From the NCBI GenBank assembly GCA_964036665.1, contig OZ038529.1, positions 22,454,060-22,518,059 on the forward strand: DNA of 64,000 nucleotides, in the 5' to 3' direction. The notes below the pieces were generated by a model, which searched no databases, had not been told where the DNA came from, and worked only from the letters and a program-made list of their open reading frames with translations. The position numbers and the translations under genes are program-made. This stretch comes from Gordius sp. MW1 (taxonomy: Eukaryota > Nematomorpha > Gordioida > Gordea > Gordiidae). Positions 1-12,057 of the stretch are shown here, in pieces (position 1 is the first letter of the stretch; every line of letters starts with the position of its first letter).

Positions 1-2566
1 CATCAAAATACATGAAAGTTAAAAAAAATGGATAGAAGGCGTATAAAAGGAGCAAATATTGTAATCAAAGTAATGGTATATAAGGGTAAAGGTCAGCCCC
101 AACCAGGTTAAGGACAGATGTTTATTTGAGGGCTTGATACATTCATTCAAGGTTTTAATGGGTGTAACCTCACAACATTATCACAAATGTATTAATGTTA
201 ATGCACAACACAGGAGGGAGGGGATAGGAGGGGGAGGGGTTGATTCAATTAATAGAGAAAAACCTATTAGCAAACTATAACCAAAAGTCCTTGCTCCTTT
301 GACCTTCCCTGTCCCCTATTACATATGCATTATATCTTATTATAATAAATAAATATATATATCAATTTATAAAATCATTTTTAAGCATAATAGTTAATCT
401 TGAATAAGTTAAAACTATAAATAATTATATAATATAGTGAACATAATGCTGAAAATATAAGATCATATAACTAATTAGATTTTTGTTTATTATATTGAGA
501 TATAAATTTGTTTTATTGTTTGGTTAGCTTATAAATAAGAGTAGGGTAACTATCAAACCCTAAAAATACAAAGTAATTATAATATTTCAATGATCCGATA
601 TATAAGAATTTTGCATATTTAATGCTATATTAGATAGATACATGATTTTGAAAATAGCAGTCTTTAACATTCATTGGTCAACAATTTGATTAAAAAGTTG
701 CAGTTAAAATCAATAAAATGTTGTATGAACATGAAATTCGTCTAAGTAAATAAAAATTAATACTTGATAATGAAAATTTGAATAGTGAATATAAAATAAT
801 CTTCAAAAAGGTTAAACTCACCGAAATAAGGCAATATTAAGTGGCACACAAAAACAATAAATATTTATTTGGCCTGAGATTCCGTCTTATAAAAACATAT
901 GGTTTCTGAGCTATCACGTGAACAGGTTCTTAACCCGAAAATGGCAACTTTATTCTTATTCTATGTTATATTATATAGGAAGATATTGCTATTTTATTTC
1001 TAATTTTTATGTATTATTATTATCTCTATAACTTTAAACAAAAGCTAATGTTTTGTTGTTGATACATTAGCTTCTTTAGTTATAAAAACTTCGATATTCT
1101 AAACAAAATTTATGCAAATATATATTAAAGTTTTTAATATTTTAATCCATCTGTGCAAATTATTGCTCTACTAGATGTTTGGCTAATGTTTTTTTATATT
1201 GAAATATAAGAGAAACACTTTTTTAACTTTTAATTGATAAATTTTTAAGATAAAAATCACAAAACCTGCTAATCCACCATAACAATTTGATGTATAATCA
1301 TAAAATATTAGAAAGTATTTAGGCGTCTTTTAAATAGGCCTATTGTAAAATTTAAACAAAGTTATTTTTAACCTTTTTAAATTCTGGCCAACCCAATTGT
1401 CAGTTTTTTTACTGACTCTAGATGAACCAACCATAAAGTTTAAAGCGTGTATCAAATTTAATGTCTTTTTATCTATTACTAAGTATTCTTTTATTGAGGT
1501 GCAGTGATGTTAGACATACTTTGACACTTAAAAATTTTTCTTAATTTTTAGTTTAGGTTGACTGACGTAAAAATTAAAAAATAAAGTAAAGTATACAGAA
1601 AAGATAAGTTTGGGCAAAGTTAGGTGTAGGATTTTGTTTTATATCCCTCTAAAATATTCGTAAAAATTCAATATTGTACACAAAATGCCCCTTATTTCTG
1701 ACATTAATGAATCTTATATGTAATTGCTAATATATTTTTTTTTGATTTCCATATATTTCTGTATTTAATTTTTAATAAGGACGTTTAAAACCTCCGATTT
1801 AATTAAATCTATTAATTCAAGATTAAGATTAGCATGAAAAAAGGATTACATAACACAATAAGAACTTTTGATAAATGATATAAATGGCGTTGCATATTTA
1901 AAAATCTTTTATACAATTTTAAATTTCTATGTTCAAACTTGTGTGAATAAAGATCCCAATATAAGATTAAATTTCTTAAATGTTAATTTTTTCCATAAAT
2001 TCACTGCACCTTAAAGTAAATTAAACTATGTTTGACAACCGTGTATGGTTTCTTGTTAGTTAATATAATTTCAATGTTCTATACATGATCAACTACGACT
2101 TCATCCTAACTAGTATAACATTTGTTAATTTTTATTCATTTCCAATACAAAAACAAATGTTCTGCATTGAATTTTAAAATTTCCATTGTATTTTGATTAG
2201 AAAAAAATTATTGGGAGTCGTGAGCCATAGCGGTAATTAGCAAGAATATTTGTAAGGTATTTCGTAAAGCCCTGCTTGTTCATAATTTTATTTATGGCTT
2301 CTTATGTTCTTATCAATGAGATATTTCAATAAATATTTAATAAATTTTAATTTGAACATTGACAAGACATTAGTTAAAATGTAATTTAATCCCATTTAAG
2401 TTCAAAGACGGAAAGGAATGTATTATTTACATATGCTCAGATGCAAGCTTATTATGAAGTCATGCGAAATCAAAATAATTTTATCGAAACTATTTGGAGC
2501 ATAGGGCTTGGCTAAAACACTATCATAGTAATCAAATAAAAAAACATCATTCTGCTCCTCCGTAAG
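1..2566. other. AT-rich intergenic DNA, no gene seen
   Basis: Very AT-rich, with stop codons in all frames and no recognisable coding, RNA or transposon signal. A short G-rich patch (about 210-240) is the only compositional break. Confidence 0.6.
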
Positions 2567-2738
2567 CATGGGCGTAGCCAGGAAGGAATTTAGATGGGGG
2601 GGGGGCAGTAATAATTTAGGGGAGGGGGCAAATTGATATTTTCTTAATTTTAACCTTAATTATACAAAATTTTTAAGATTTTTGTGGATTTAAAGGTGGG
2701 CAGTCACCCCTCCTTGCACCTCCCTGGCTACGCCCATG
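2567..2738. mobile_element. MITE, CATGGGCG family, copy 1
   Basis: 172-bp non-coding element. It starts CATGGGCGTAGCCAGG and ends with the inverse, CCTGGCTACGCCCATG, so the 16-bp terminal inverted repeats are perfect. It is flanked by a perfect 8-bp direct repeat, TCCGTAAG (2559-2566 and 2739-2746), read as the target site duplication. A G-run lies inside the left end and a C-rich run inside the right end, as in the other copies. An 8-bp duplication fits hAT-like or P-like mobilisation; no transposase was matched to it. Confidence 0.9.
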
Positions 2739-2958
2739 TCCGTAAGTCTTCTGGCTTAACCCATGACAATTTTAATTAAGTTGTCTATTGTACACTAACC
2801 TAATATAAGGTTTTAAAGCTCCAACATATTGTTAATAGGTGCAAAGGGTATTTCTGAGCAGCATTTAATTTACTCCCAAAGTATTATTATAGCGTTCGAA
2901 GACCCAAAAATGAGCTGTTTTAACAACGATTGCCACCATCAATTCAAAATTACTAATA

Positions 2959-4741
2959 AAAACTCGGGCCTTCGGCCCTCGTGGGAAGGGGGAGAAGGGA
3001 AGGGAAGAGGGGAAGGGAAGGGGGGACGACTCATCTGTACTTCGTATAAATGTATCATATTTGCTATGCAATTTATGGGCGAGAAAGGTGGGAAAGGGCG
3101 AGAATGCCTATAGGGGGGTATTAAATGCCTATTGATTAATTAATTATTTATACAAATTTTCCATTATAGGCAAAATGATATAGGCAAAATGTAATATAGG
3201 CAAGGGTTAGGGTTAGATTTAGTGTTTGCATCTAGTTGCGTATTACATTAGTTTTTATTGATTATGGGTCTAACAAACATTATATTATAAAACAACACAA
3301 TGTTAAGAATTTGCAGAATTGTTGGGAGAAATGTTTTGTTGAATTTGAACAATTTTTAATTAAAAAAATCAAAAATTTGGCCAATGGTCACTTTTTCTCT
3401 ATTGGTCAGTACCAACAGATACTCTATAAGTCAATGATAGCCAAAAAAATGGAAAAAAAAATTTTGATGCTCACTTTGGCCAATGGTCATTTTTTTCCAT
3501 TGGTCAGCAGCCAGGACACGGTAAAAGTGGATATAAATTCATAAGAGTAAAAAAAAACGAAAAAAAAATTTTCAAATCACATTTTGGCCAATGGTCATTT
3601 TTTTCCATTGGTCAGCAGCCAGGACACGGTAAAAGTGGATATAAATTCATAATAGTCAAAAAAAACGAAAAAAAGTTTTCGAATCACATTTTGGCCAATG
3701 GTCATTTTATTCCATTGGTCAGCAGCCAGCGGACGGCCAAAAAGTAATAATAGCAATGGTAGAAACAGGAACAATCATAATAGTCAAAAAAAAACGAAAA
3801 AATATTTTCGATTCACATTTTGGCCAATGGTCATTTTTTCCATCGGTCAGGAGCCAGCGGAAGGCCAAAAAGTCATAATAGCAATGGTAGTAACAGGAAC
3901 AATCATAATAGTCAAAAAAAAACGAAAAAATAAACTCGGATTCACATTTTGGCCAATGGTCATTTTTTTCAGTGGTCAGCAGCCAACGGACGGCCAAAAA
4001 GTCTTATTATCAATGATAGTAACAAGAACAATCATAAGAGTCAAAAAAACCCGGGATTCTAACCCAAAAACTAGTTAAATTGCATAGCAATTAAAAGTAA
4101 ACAACTTTTATTTATGTTTATTATATAACATTGGTCAGCAGCCAGCGGACGGGTAAAAAGTCATAATAGCAATGGTAGAAACAGGAACAATCATAATAGT
4201 CAAAAAAAAACGAAAAAAATAATTTCGATTCACATTTTGGCCAATGGTCATTTTTTTCATTGGTCAGCAGCCAGCGGACGGCCAAAAATTCTTATTATCA
4301 ATGATAGTAACAAGAACAATCATAAGAGTCAAAAAAACTCCGGGATTCTAACCCCAAAACTAGTTAAATTGCATAGCAATTAAAAAGTAAACAACTTTTA
4401 TTTATGTTTATTAAATAACTAGTTAAATTGCATAGCATTAAAAGTAAACAACTTTTATCTATGTTTATTATATAATAGATAATTTAACAAATCTTATATA
4501 TAACACACCGAGGGATATAGAGATGAGGGGTGGGGCACCTCTTATGCATTAATTTAAAAAATAACACAGCGAGGGAGATAGAGATGAGGGGTGGGGCACC
4601 TCTTTCTCATGCATTAATTTAAAAAATCGATAACCTAATATACCCAATGCAAATAGATAGGGAGGGTAACGGACAACGGACGGACAACGGACAACGGACG
4701 GACAACCAAAAAACGAGCCCATAAATTGCATAGCAATTAAT
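2959..4741 (-). mobile_element. Non-autonomous Helentron-like element I-a
   Basis: About 1.78 kb, 5' end at the high coordinate. The 5' end (reverse complement) reads ATTAATTGCTATGCAATTT. The same 20-nt sequence TTGCTATGCAATTTATGGGC recurs in opposite orientation near the 3' end (about 3060-3079). The 3' end has a purine/pyrimidine tract (about 2980-3027) and a GGGCC-loop-GGCCC hairpin at 2965-2977, ending GAGTTT. The core is a tandem array, and a decayed tRNA T-arm-like box lies near 4053. This layout matches HINE/DINE-1-type Helentron derivatives. Reading frames of 92-137 codons inside it are repeat artefacts. No target duplication is seen, as expected for this class. Confidence 0.8.
3368..4330. 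repeat. Tandem CCAAT-hairpin array in Helentron I-a
   Basis: About seven imperfect units of roughly 105 bp (hairpin-proximal) or 125-130 bp. Each holds TTGGCCAATGGTCA, a T-run and (C)CATTGGTCAG, so CCAATGG and CCATTGG can pair across a T-rich loop. Longer units continue with CAGCGGACGGCCAAAAAGT and an A-rich tail. The same array occurs in every longer Helentron copy in the window. Confidence 0.85.
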
Positions 4742-5269
4742 TTGGAAAACATCGATTGCCATTGCTGCTCTAAGTTCTCTCTAATTAATTTAACTTCGCC
4801 TAAAGGAGTGTAATTACAAGATAGATAAATATAATTGACGATTATTAGGTCTAAAGGATAAGCATATTGGTTGCCCGCAAATAAATGTCTAGTCCTACTT
4901 ATTGAAATTATCACTGAAATCAATAACGCCATTGTAAAAGATTCAAGGCTAAAAGCTACCATTTTCTTTTTATGAAGTTTTGTATTTTCTTAGAGCGTCA
5001 CAATCTTATTATTTAAATACATTTTATTAACCCTTGCCTCTAATTGTCTATCCATAAATTGCTAAAATATGTTTATACCGTTGACAATGGGTGTAAATGA
5101 CTAAATTTATCCTGGGAGCGCCATATAATTTAATTTAAAAATAAGCTTATTTTAAAATCTATTATGATGAATTTGGCCGGAGGTATAGGCAAAAATATAG
5201 GGTCATCAAAATTAATTAATATGAATTTCATGCACCAAACATATATTTTTTTATATAGTTGTTTTTCAC
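4742..5269. other. Intergenic, nothing recognised
   Basis: AT-rich spacer between the Helentron 5' end and the LINE relic. No coding similarity or structured repeat was seen. Confidence 0.5.
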
Positions 5270-6656
5270 ACTAGGTGGTCCGCCTTCAAGTAAGTTTTTC
5301 CCCGTTCCTGCATTTACACCAGCTTCGCTTTAGCTAGAACCTTTTCAAGTCTATATTTATTTTATGTTTTCGTGTCAGCTTAGGCCTCCTTCTCTTTCGC
5401 TTACCTTTGACTCGCACCTTCCTGATACCCTTTGCCAGGTGAATTTCCTCCAGTTCTTCAAATTGTCATACCATCTTTCTTTCTACAATCAACTTTCTCT
5501 GAATCGGAACTACATTTAATTTACATTATCCCTTTATTCATTATATGATCCTTCCTGCTTATTTTCAAGTTCCATCTTAACATTCGCATCTCCATTGTTG
5601 CCAAGCTTTGCTCTTCTTTTGCCTTAATTGCCAAATTCTCCGCTCCCTACATTGCCGTGAGCACAATAAGGGTGTTATGAAATCGTTCTTAATTTTAGTG
5701 GGATCTGTTTAGTACATCACTCAACTCCCTAAATTTTAACTAGCCTGCCTTTATTCTTGACTTAATTTCGTTTTCTATACCCCCCTCACATTGTACCCTA
5801 GAACCATGTTATCCCTAATTCTTCTTAATTCCTATACGGTCATTGATTTGCAGATGAGTTTCTCTGTATTCATTTCCCGACTCCAAGCATATTTATTCAG
5901 TTTATCCCGAGGCCAATGCTTTCCATTCGATCCATCCACGCTTTTACCTGCGTTGCTAAATCCACATTTGAACCTGGGATCAGCACTATATCATCCGGAA
6001 AGAGCATTGCCCTATGTGATATGCCTTTCAGATGCCTAGTTATCCAATCCATCATTGTTATGAAGAGCAATGGATTAAGTGCCGATTCTTGATGCACGCC
6101 GACATTTACACTGAATCCTTTGATGTACCACTGGATGTCCGTACTTTGGCTTTTGCTTTACTATGCAAATACTTTATTAACATTATAAAAGCGTTGGGTG
6201 CACCTTGGGAGATCAGACTATCCCATAGCAACTGCCTTGGAACATCTCGAGAAAGCCTCAACATCGATGATACATTTATGAAGATTCTTCTGTTTTTATT
6301 CATATAAATACTTAAGTGGGCCTGAGACTATGTACTAAATCTAAAGTTAACTTTACGGGCATGGACCCAAATTGTCGTTCATATATTGAGATTGTTTTTC
6401 GAAGTCTAGCGTCTATGACCTTTTCCCACACCTTGATTGCGTGACTTGTTAACTTTATACCCCGAATATTATTGCACTCTTGTACATCTCCATTCATTTT
6501 ATAGAGTGGTATAACAAAGTTTTCTCTCCACTCATCAGGCATCATATCACTTGCAAGTATTTTGTTAAACAGCTTTGCAAGTAAATGTGCACCTAACAGG
6601 CGCGTAGCCAAAGGGCAGGGTAGTGAAGCGGGAAATTTACCCCTCCCCTTCGCCAC
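5270..6656 (-). pseudogene. RTE-like LINE reverse transcriptase, decayed
   Basis: Non-LTR reverse transcriptase read on the minus strand in several frames. At 6312-6656: MPDEWRENFVIPLYK and NIRGIKLTSHAIKVWEKVID, the fingers/palm entry blocks of RTE-type RTs. At 6106-6303: a block ending KVRTSSGTSKDSV. At 5897-6097: SALNPLLFITMMDWITRHL followed by FPDDIVLI, the catalytic F/YxDD box with both aspartates kept. Below 5897 the post-RT domain continues in shifted frames (EMRMLRWNLKISRKDHI near 5550; GKRKRRRPK near 5390). No endonuclease domain is visible upstream of 6656, so it is 5'-truncated. Frameshifts and stops make it non-functional. Confidence 0.85.
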
Positions 6657-6745
6657 AATTAGAAGAATTTCTTTTAAATTTATTATAGTATAGTTGCATA
6701 AAAGATTTTAAGACACTTATAAACACATGGAAAGATAATATATAC

Positions 6746-7580
6746 TAGAGACCTGCAACAGGCCTGTTTAGGTCAGTCGGTCCGCCCGTAATAAGAATTT
6801 AAAGGTCCGTCCCGGTCTACGAGTTATTCTATCTTTTAAGAGGCGGCCTTCGGATACATAAAACCATATAAGCCAAATAAACTTTTAAACCCCTTATTTA
6901 AGGCTATAATGTTTTTAATAAAGTTTCTTGGCTTCTTTGCTTGCCACCATTTTAATTTTTTAGGTTATTGATAAAAAATTAAAAAACAATGATATTTTAC
7001 AAAAGTAATTTGAAGAATAGAATGTTTTTAAATTTGTTAATGATAATGAGTATATAATTATTGGCCTTAGGCCGGGGTCAGATAAATTAGAAGTAAGCAA
7101 CGGTCAGCATTAATTTGCATGGTATTATTTAGCCAGTAACGCAATTATCCGATATATAGCAACAACCTAGACAAATTGCCCAAAGAAATTCATTAATACA
7201 AAAACGATAATGGAAGTTGAGCACTGACGAGGTCGAAAAAATAAAACCAATCAGCCGCCATTAGCTAGTCTATTTTCCAAAGCAAAATAAAAATCTTTAC
7301 AGAAGCATAAGTCCAAAGCCATTAAAAACCGGTATTAATTTCCACGGCAATTATTGAAAAATTACAAATTGGACAGGACAGGACGGACAACCAAAAGAGA
7401 TCCCATAAATTGCATAGCAATTAATATGAATAATCTTACATAATATTAAATTAATTCACTCAATATTGCTAGAGGGTATAAATGGGGAGACAAGGAGGGG
7501 CAGCTGTCCCTTACCTAATCCAAAAATCTTTGATCTAAATTTTTTTTGCCCTACTTAAACTGCCCCCCTCTAATTCACGT
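6746..7580. mobile_element. Decayed GGCCCG-type hAT-like element, interrupted
   Basis: Starts TAGAGACCTGCAACAGGCC, matching the left end of the intact relative at 46891 (TAGAGACTTGCAACGGGCC). The interior (6830-7050 and 7425-7578) aligns by eye with 47130-47560, for example the shared ATAAGCCAAAT and AATCTTACATAATATT stretches. The right end is lost. A mini-Helentron sits inside at 7060-7424; the intact relative lacks it. Confidence 0.7.
7060..7424 (-). mobile_element. Mini Helentron-like element I-e (about 365 bp)
   Basis: The 5' end at the high coordinate reads ATTAATTGCTATGCAATTT in reverse complement, followed by TATGGGATC and a GGACGGAC-type short repeat (7368-7388). The 3' end is a GGCC-TTA-GGCC hairpin at 7063-7073. 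It lacks the tandem CCAAT core and the polypyrimidine tract. It interrupts a repeat whose uninterrupted relative is at 47380-47410, giving a second approximate empty site. Confidence 0.7.
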
Positions 7581-8864
7581 GTATAAATTGGTACCAAGTC
7601 AAACGTTCTCAAGTCAAACGTTATAAAACACCTAAAAATAACTAAAAAATTCTATAAAAATTATGATATAAGCTTTTAATTTAGGTAGATCTGAAGGTTT
7701 CATACATAATCAGGGCATGCGATATCCATTCGTCTCTTGCGAGAGCGACAGCAACTTCTCGGCATTTTGCAGTCATCTACATTTAGTGAGCCCAATCTCA
7801 ATCTTGTCTTTAGCAAACTAGTTTCTTTGACTACATCTGTTTGCGGAAGGGGTAGTGAAGTGACCCTCGTTGGTCTATCACAAAATACGGGCGCCTAATA
7901 TGCGTGTCGTTTTAGTATGACGCCTTAGAGCTTTCACTCTTTCATTATTCATTCATATAGAGAATTGGATAAGAGGTGACGCTCGGCTATTTAGGCCTGA
8001 TAGCCGTGTTGACGATATGAGATAATTTTTAATATTTGAAAAAGCTTCCAAACACAGGATTGGACCCGCGAGCTCCGGCCTCCAAAATAAAGCCTACATT
8101 AAGCACCAAATAATGTGGAGCATATCCGATATAAAGAAATTGAACCGCTTTTCTAGAGAATGGATGAGTCATTCTTGGCTATCCAGGTCTGACCGCCATA
8201 TTATTTGAATCTCAAGCTCTGGTTTCTATTATACCACTACGTTCCACGCCCATCATATCCAAGATAAAAAAATTTTAAGACAAGATGCTGCAATAACTTT
8301 TGTATCATTGGATGAGCAATTGCCCATATAATTTTAAAAGTTTACATTAAAAAGGGGAGCTTAAGCTTTTTTACTTTTTATGCTATAATTAGCTGATTAC
8401 TAATCTATGGTATTCCCAGTCTATGGGCCAAATTTCTTTATAATTATGTGTTAAAAAACAAGCGTGCCATCTGTGGTGTTATTTTGTAATATAATTCACT
8501 ATAGTGTTTAGGGTTAATGAAGATTTTTTTCGAGTTAGATATTACAATAAAGCTCCTAAAACCATTTCGTGTTTTGCATTTAGCTATGATTCTCTAGGGT
8601 GAAATTTTTTTTTTAGTATTAATAAACGGGTTAAAACCTAATTTATTAAGCGTCATACAAATACTATACATTTTCGATAAAATGGCAAGTTAAATAATTG
8701 AGATTTATAAGCTATACATACATTCTCTAAAATTTGTTAGATATAATCAAATAAATGTTTGTGAAAACTTATAGCTATTTAAATGCACTTTACATTTTGT
8801 ATATAAAAATTCAAAAAATTGTAGTTTATAGTCAATGAAAGGAACGAAAAGGATAGAAAAATAC
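7581..8864. other. Intergenic, downstream of the GPCR
   Basis: No gene or repeat recognised. This is the 3' side of the minus-strand GPCR; several AATAAA-like strings occur, but none can be chosen as the polyadenylation signal from sequence alone. Confidence 0.5.
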
Positions 8865-10019
8865 TTAGGCTCTTGTGTAATAATATTTTCTGTTAAAAAG
8901 GGTGTTCGATGTCGATGCTGCACTACCACTATATTCTTCACGTGAGGTTTGAAAAGGGGAGTGAATGAAGAAATAAACGATTGGATTTAAAGCACTATTG
9001 ACATATGTCAGCCATTTTAAAAGTGTCATTATTTTAGTTTGTGTGATACTATTTTGAATATTACTACTCTTACCTATTACGGATTGATATAATATAAAGA
9101 TAAAAAAGGGTGTCCAGCAAACAAGAAAAGCAATTATAAGTAAGACAAGAAATTTAATTGCTTTCCTATCTCTCTTCAGTCTGTTAGTCTTGAAATTTTT
9201 GTTGGCATGGGAAATTTCGAAAAGATGATTTGTTTGTTTTTTAAGGCGAATTATCAAAATTGTACTCAAGACTAATATGATAAGGGTGGGACAATAGAAA
9301 GAAAAAATGGAAAAGGATAAAGCTGTTTTAAAGTCTATATTAAGGGTGCACGTAAAAGCTTGGGTGATGGTGTAATTGATTTCGAAACTTGAATTGTGGT
9401 TAACCATTAGATTTTTCGACATTTTTAAATTGTCCCAAAAAACATTAGTTTTGTTGTAATTTGTTATCCACCTGATGGTTCTATTTGAGCTATGCTCCTT
9501 ATTAACTTTAATGTACTGTATGGTATTATCTTGCATAGGGTCGGCTGAAAAGCATTTTGGACAGAAGAGGTAAAAGTAACCAGCGAACAAGCAACAAACG
9601 CTCCATAGCAGTGCAATACTTAAATTATAACGCTTGATTTGGATGGCTTTTATATAAGAAAATACATTTTGCATAATGAGATATTGGTCTATGGCCAAAA
9701 GCATAATATGTAATAGACTGACGTTTGCTAAAAGTATAGCCAGGGTTTTCCATATCTTGCACACTTCCCAGGAGAAAGTCCAAGAGCCCCAAGTTGAATA
9801 GACTACGTCCATAAGAATAACGAATAAAGCGTACATCAAATCGGCTAGAGCTAACGAAAATATAATTTTAAATCTGGGCACTGACTTAAGTTTGGCTGAA
9901 CAAAGGTAGAGTAGGACGAGCCAAAAGTTTCCTATAACTACGAATAACCATATAACGATCATAATGAAAATTTTAAATAGGCTCATATTCTCGTAGGATA
10001 GGATATGTTGATAATGCAT
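8865..10019 (-). CDS. Orphan rhodopsin-family GPCR, intronless
   Basis: 384-residue seven-transmembrane receptor in one open exon. Helices by hydrophobicity: TM1 about 15-39 (GN at 30-31), TM2 51-75 (LALAD, Asp60), TM3 85-113 (Cys87; DQY at 111-113 instead of DRY), TM4 131-152, TM5 232-258 (Pro244), TM6 286-311 (CWTP 301-304), TM7 333-354 (NPIVY 345-349). Extracellular loop 2 is long (about 153-228), with several Asn-X-Ser/Thr sites and Cys224 as probable disulphide partner of Cys87. The TM6/TM7 boxes look amine/peptide-receptor-like. Counting from Cys87 and Asp111, position 3.32 is Ala94, so the amine-binding aspartate is absent; ligand unknown. The start at 10019 is the first Met; Met12 is an alternative. 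Plasma-membrane receptor by family. The intact frame among decayed DNA argues for selection or a recent retrocopy. Confidence 0.85.
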   Translation of the reverse strand: MHYQHILSYENMSLFKIFIMIVIWLFVVIGNFWLVLLYLCSAKLKSVPRFKIIFSLALADLMYALFVILMDVVYSTWGSWTFSWEVCKIWKTLAILLANVSLLHIMLLAIDQYLIMQNVFSYIKAIQIKRYNLSIALLWSVCCLFAGYFYLFCPKCFSADPMQDNTIQYIKVNKEHSSNRTIRWITNYNKTNVFWDNLKMSKNLMVNHNSSFEINYTITQAFTCTLNIDFKTALSFSIFSFYCPTLIILVLSTILIIRLKKQTNHLFEISHANKNFKTNRLKRDRKAIKFLVLLIIAFLVCWTPFFIFILYQSVIGKSSNIQNSITQTKIMTLLKWLTYVNSALNPIVYFFIHSPFQTSREEYSGSAASTSNTLFNRKYYYTRA

Positions 10020-12057
10020 GTTGCAATCTTTAAACCGCCTCTATCCGATTTAAATTTAAATGTATGGGATGATATTTAAAGCGATATAGAGGGATATTTA
10101 TGCGTGCTTTCTAACTAAAATATATTAAAGTTTATAATATATTTTTGATTATATTTGGATTCACTATTTAACAAATTGTTTTATGATCGTTAAAATAAAA
10201 TATTTTTTGTGCATATTGAATAAAACTTGTTTAAAATTATCGTAATCTGCAAAATTTTATGCTTGCATATTACATATATTACTCGTTAGTAACATTATAA
10301 ATAATAGTTTTAAAAATCAATAAACTTTCGATTGTGGTTTACGGGACGAGGCAGGTTAGGTGTACAGTAGGAAGTCAATGTATATATTATTACTAATGAA
10401 TTATTAATTATATGTGTTATTATTTGTTAGTAATGGATGTTTAAGATTAAATATATAGGATAGTTTAAATCTTTAACTATTTTACTAACAATAAAATAGA
10501 ACAAGCCTTTTACGAAGGTTAAAAGATATTACATAATTAATTAAAAGAATTGCGAATTATATTCTGAAAATATGTTTTATTTACAAACATGTTCGCATCT
10601 TATAGCACACGGAAATTTGTACAAATATGCATAAGGATGGGCCTGAGCTTAGAAGCTAAAAAATCAAAATTTAAAAATAAGTGTTAAAAAAAAGATTGTC
10701 AAATATTGGTTTTTTGAAATCATATGTCTTTTTGCACTATAAAAATATATTATAATATTCCTGCCTTTAAAGCAAGATAATGATCAAATTATAATAATCT
10801 AATATCAAATATAATAAATACATGTATCATTTTTGTTCTCAATATTATTATGTTAAGCGTAAGAATTGATAATTTATTTGGTAAATACGTACATCGCCTT
10901 TATCAATTATTAAAGAATTACATTAAAGTTGTTGATTACACTACAACGGTTTAGTGTTTACTGTTTAGAGTCCCAATGCCAATAAATATCCTAAGGTCAT
11001 TGCATAGTTATTTACGAATGGTTTTTAAAGTGTTGAGAATTAATGAGAGAGCTAAATAATTTAAGTCTTGATATGAAATCCTTAGGTGGTTAAGTGGTTA
11101 TTAATTAATACTATATCCTTCCAGTGACGCACATTTCATTACTTAATAGCAATTTTTACTTTTTCATATAATCATAAATAAAACTTGTTTAGTTTTGTCC
11201 TATTTTAATACATTTAATTTCCTCAAAATAGGAAACATGTGATTTTCTTTAAAGGTTAGACCTATAATACATATGTTTTTACTTTGCAGTGTATCCTTGT
11301 TGAAACAAATACTTTTTCATTTTTAATATAACGTTGGCCGAATAATTAATTACTATTTATAAAATAAAGTGGATATCGTTAAATAAATTTAATTTAATTT
11401 AACTTACTGAAACACACACGTCATTAGTTCTTCATTTAGTTTATATAATTTATGTAGCTATATTAATTATTTTTATTTTCTAATTTCCGCATTTCTAACA
11501 AATAAACATTTATTAGAAAAATTATTGGATCTTAAATAAAGGAGCATCAATCTATTACTTCAGTTGTAGCAACTATGTTAGGTTTGTTAATCAAAATTTT
11601 AGCAAAATAACAAATATTTGCTCATTATATTACAATAATAATATATTTAGCAGAAAAAATGCGTTCATCCTAAATAAAAATTTTGTTTGATTAATTTAAA
11701 ATAGTTTTTTTAGGTCATTAAAATAAAGTAATAGCCACACTGATCTAATTGAGCTTAATTCATATTTAGGCCAGTAGTTCTGCAAGTTAATTGTTTGTCA
11801 ACGACACTCTACATGTAAGTTGTAAAAGAATAAAACAATCACTTATTGGATTGCTTAGTATTTCCTAGTTTCTCAAATCTTATAATTATGCCATAAAAAT
11901 TAGATTCCTATTTTTATGGTATTGCATAATCCCAAAAACCGCTACAGGTTAAATTTATAAATTCTATTAAATCAAATTGAAAATTAAAAACATGGTATTA
12001 GATTACGAACCATGATTTTGAATAAAATTACTTATTCTGTGTTAATTTAATGTAAAG
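10020..12057. other. Intergenic / possible upstream intron of the vWA gene
   Basis: Very AT-rich with no coding signal. The first visible vWA exon begins after an acceptor at 12057, so at least one upstream exon (probably with the start codon and signal peptide) should lie here or further left; I could not identify it. Confidence 0.5.

Noticed and set aside
2829-3113. 94-codon frame as a gene
   Set aside because: It runs across the Helentron I-a 3' hairpin and polypurine tract; the equivalent region in other copies is not open.
3200-3220. Interstitial telomere array
   Set aside because: Only two TTAGGG-like units, always in the same place inside Helentron copies.
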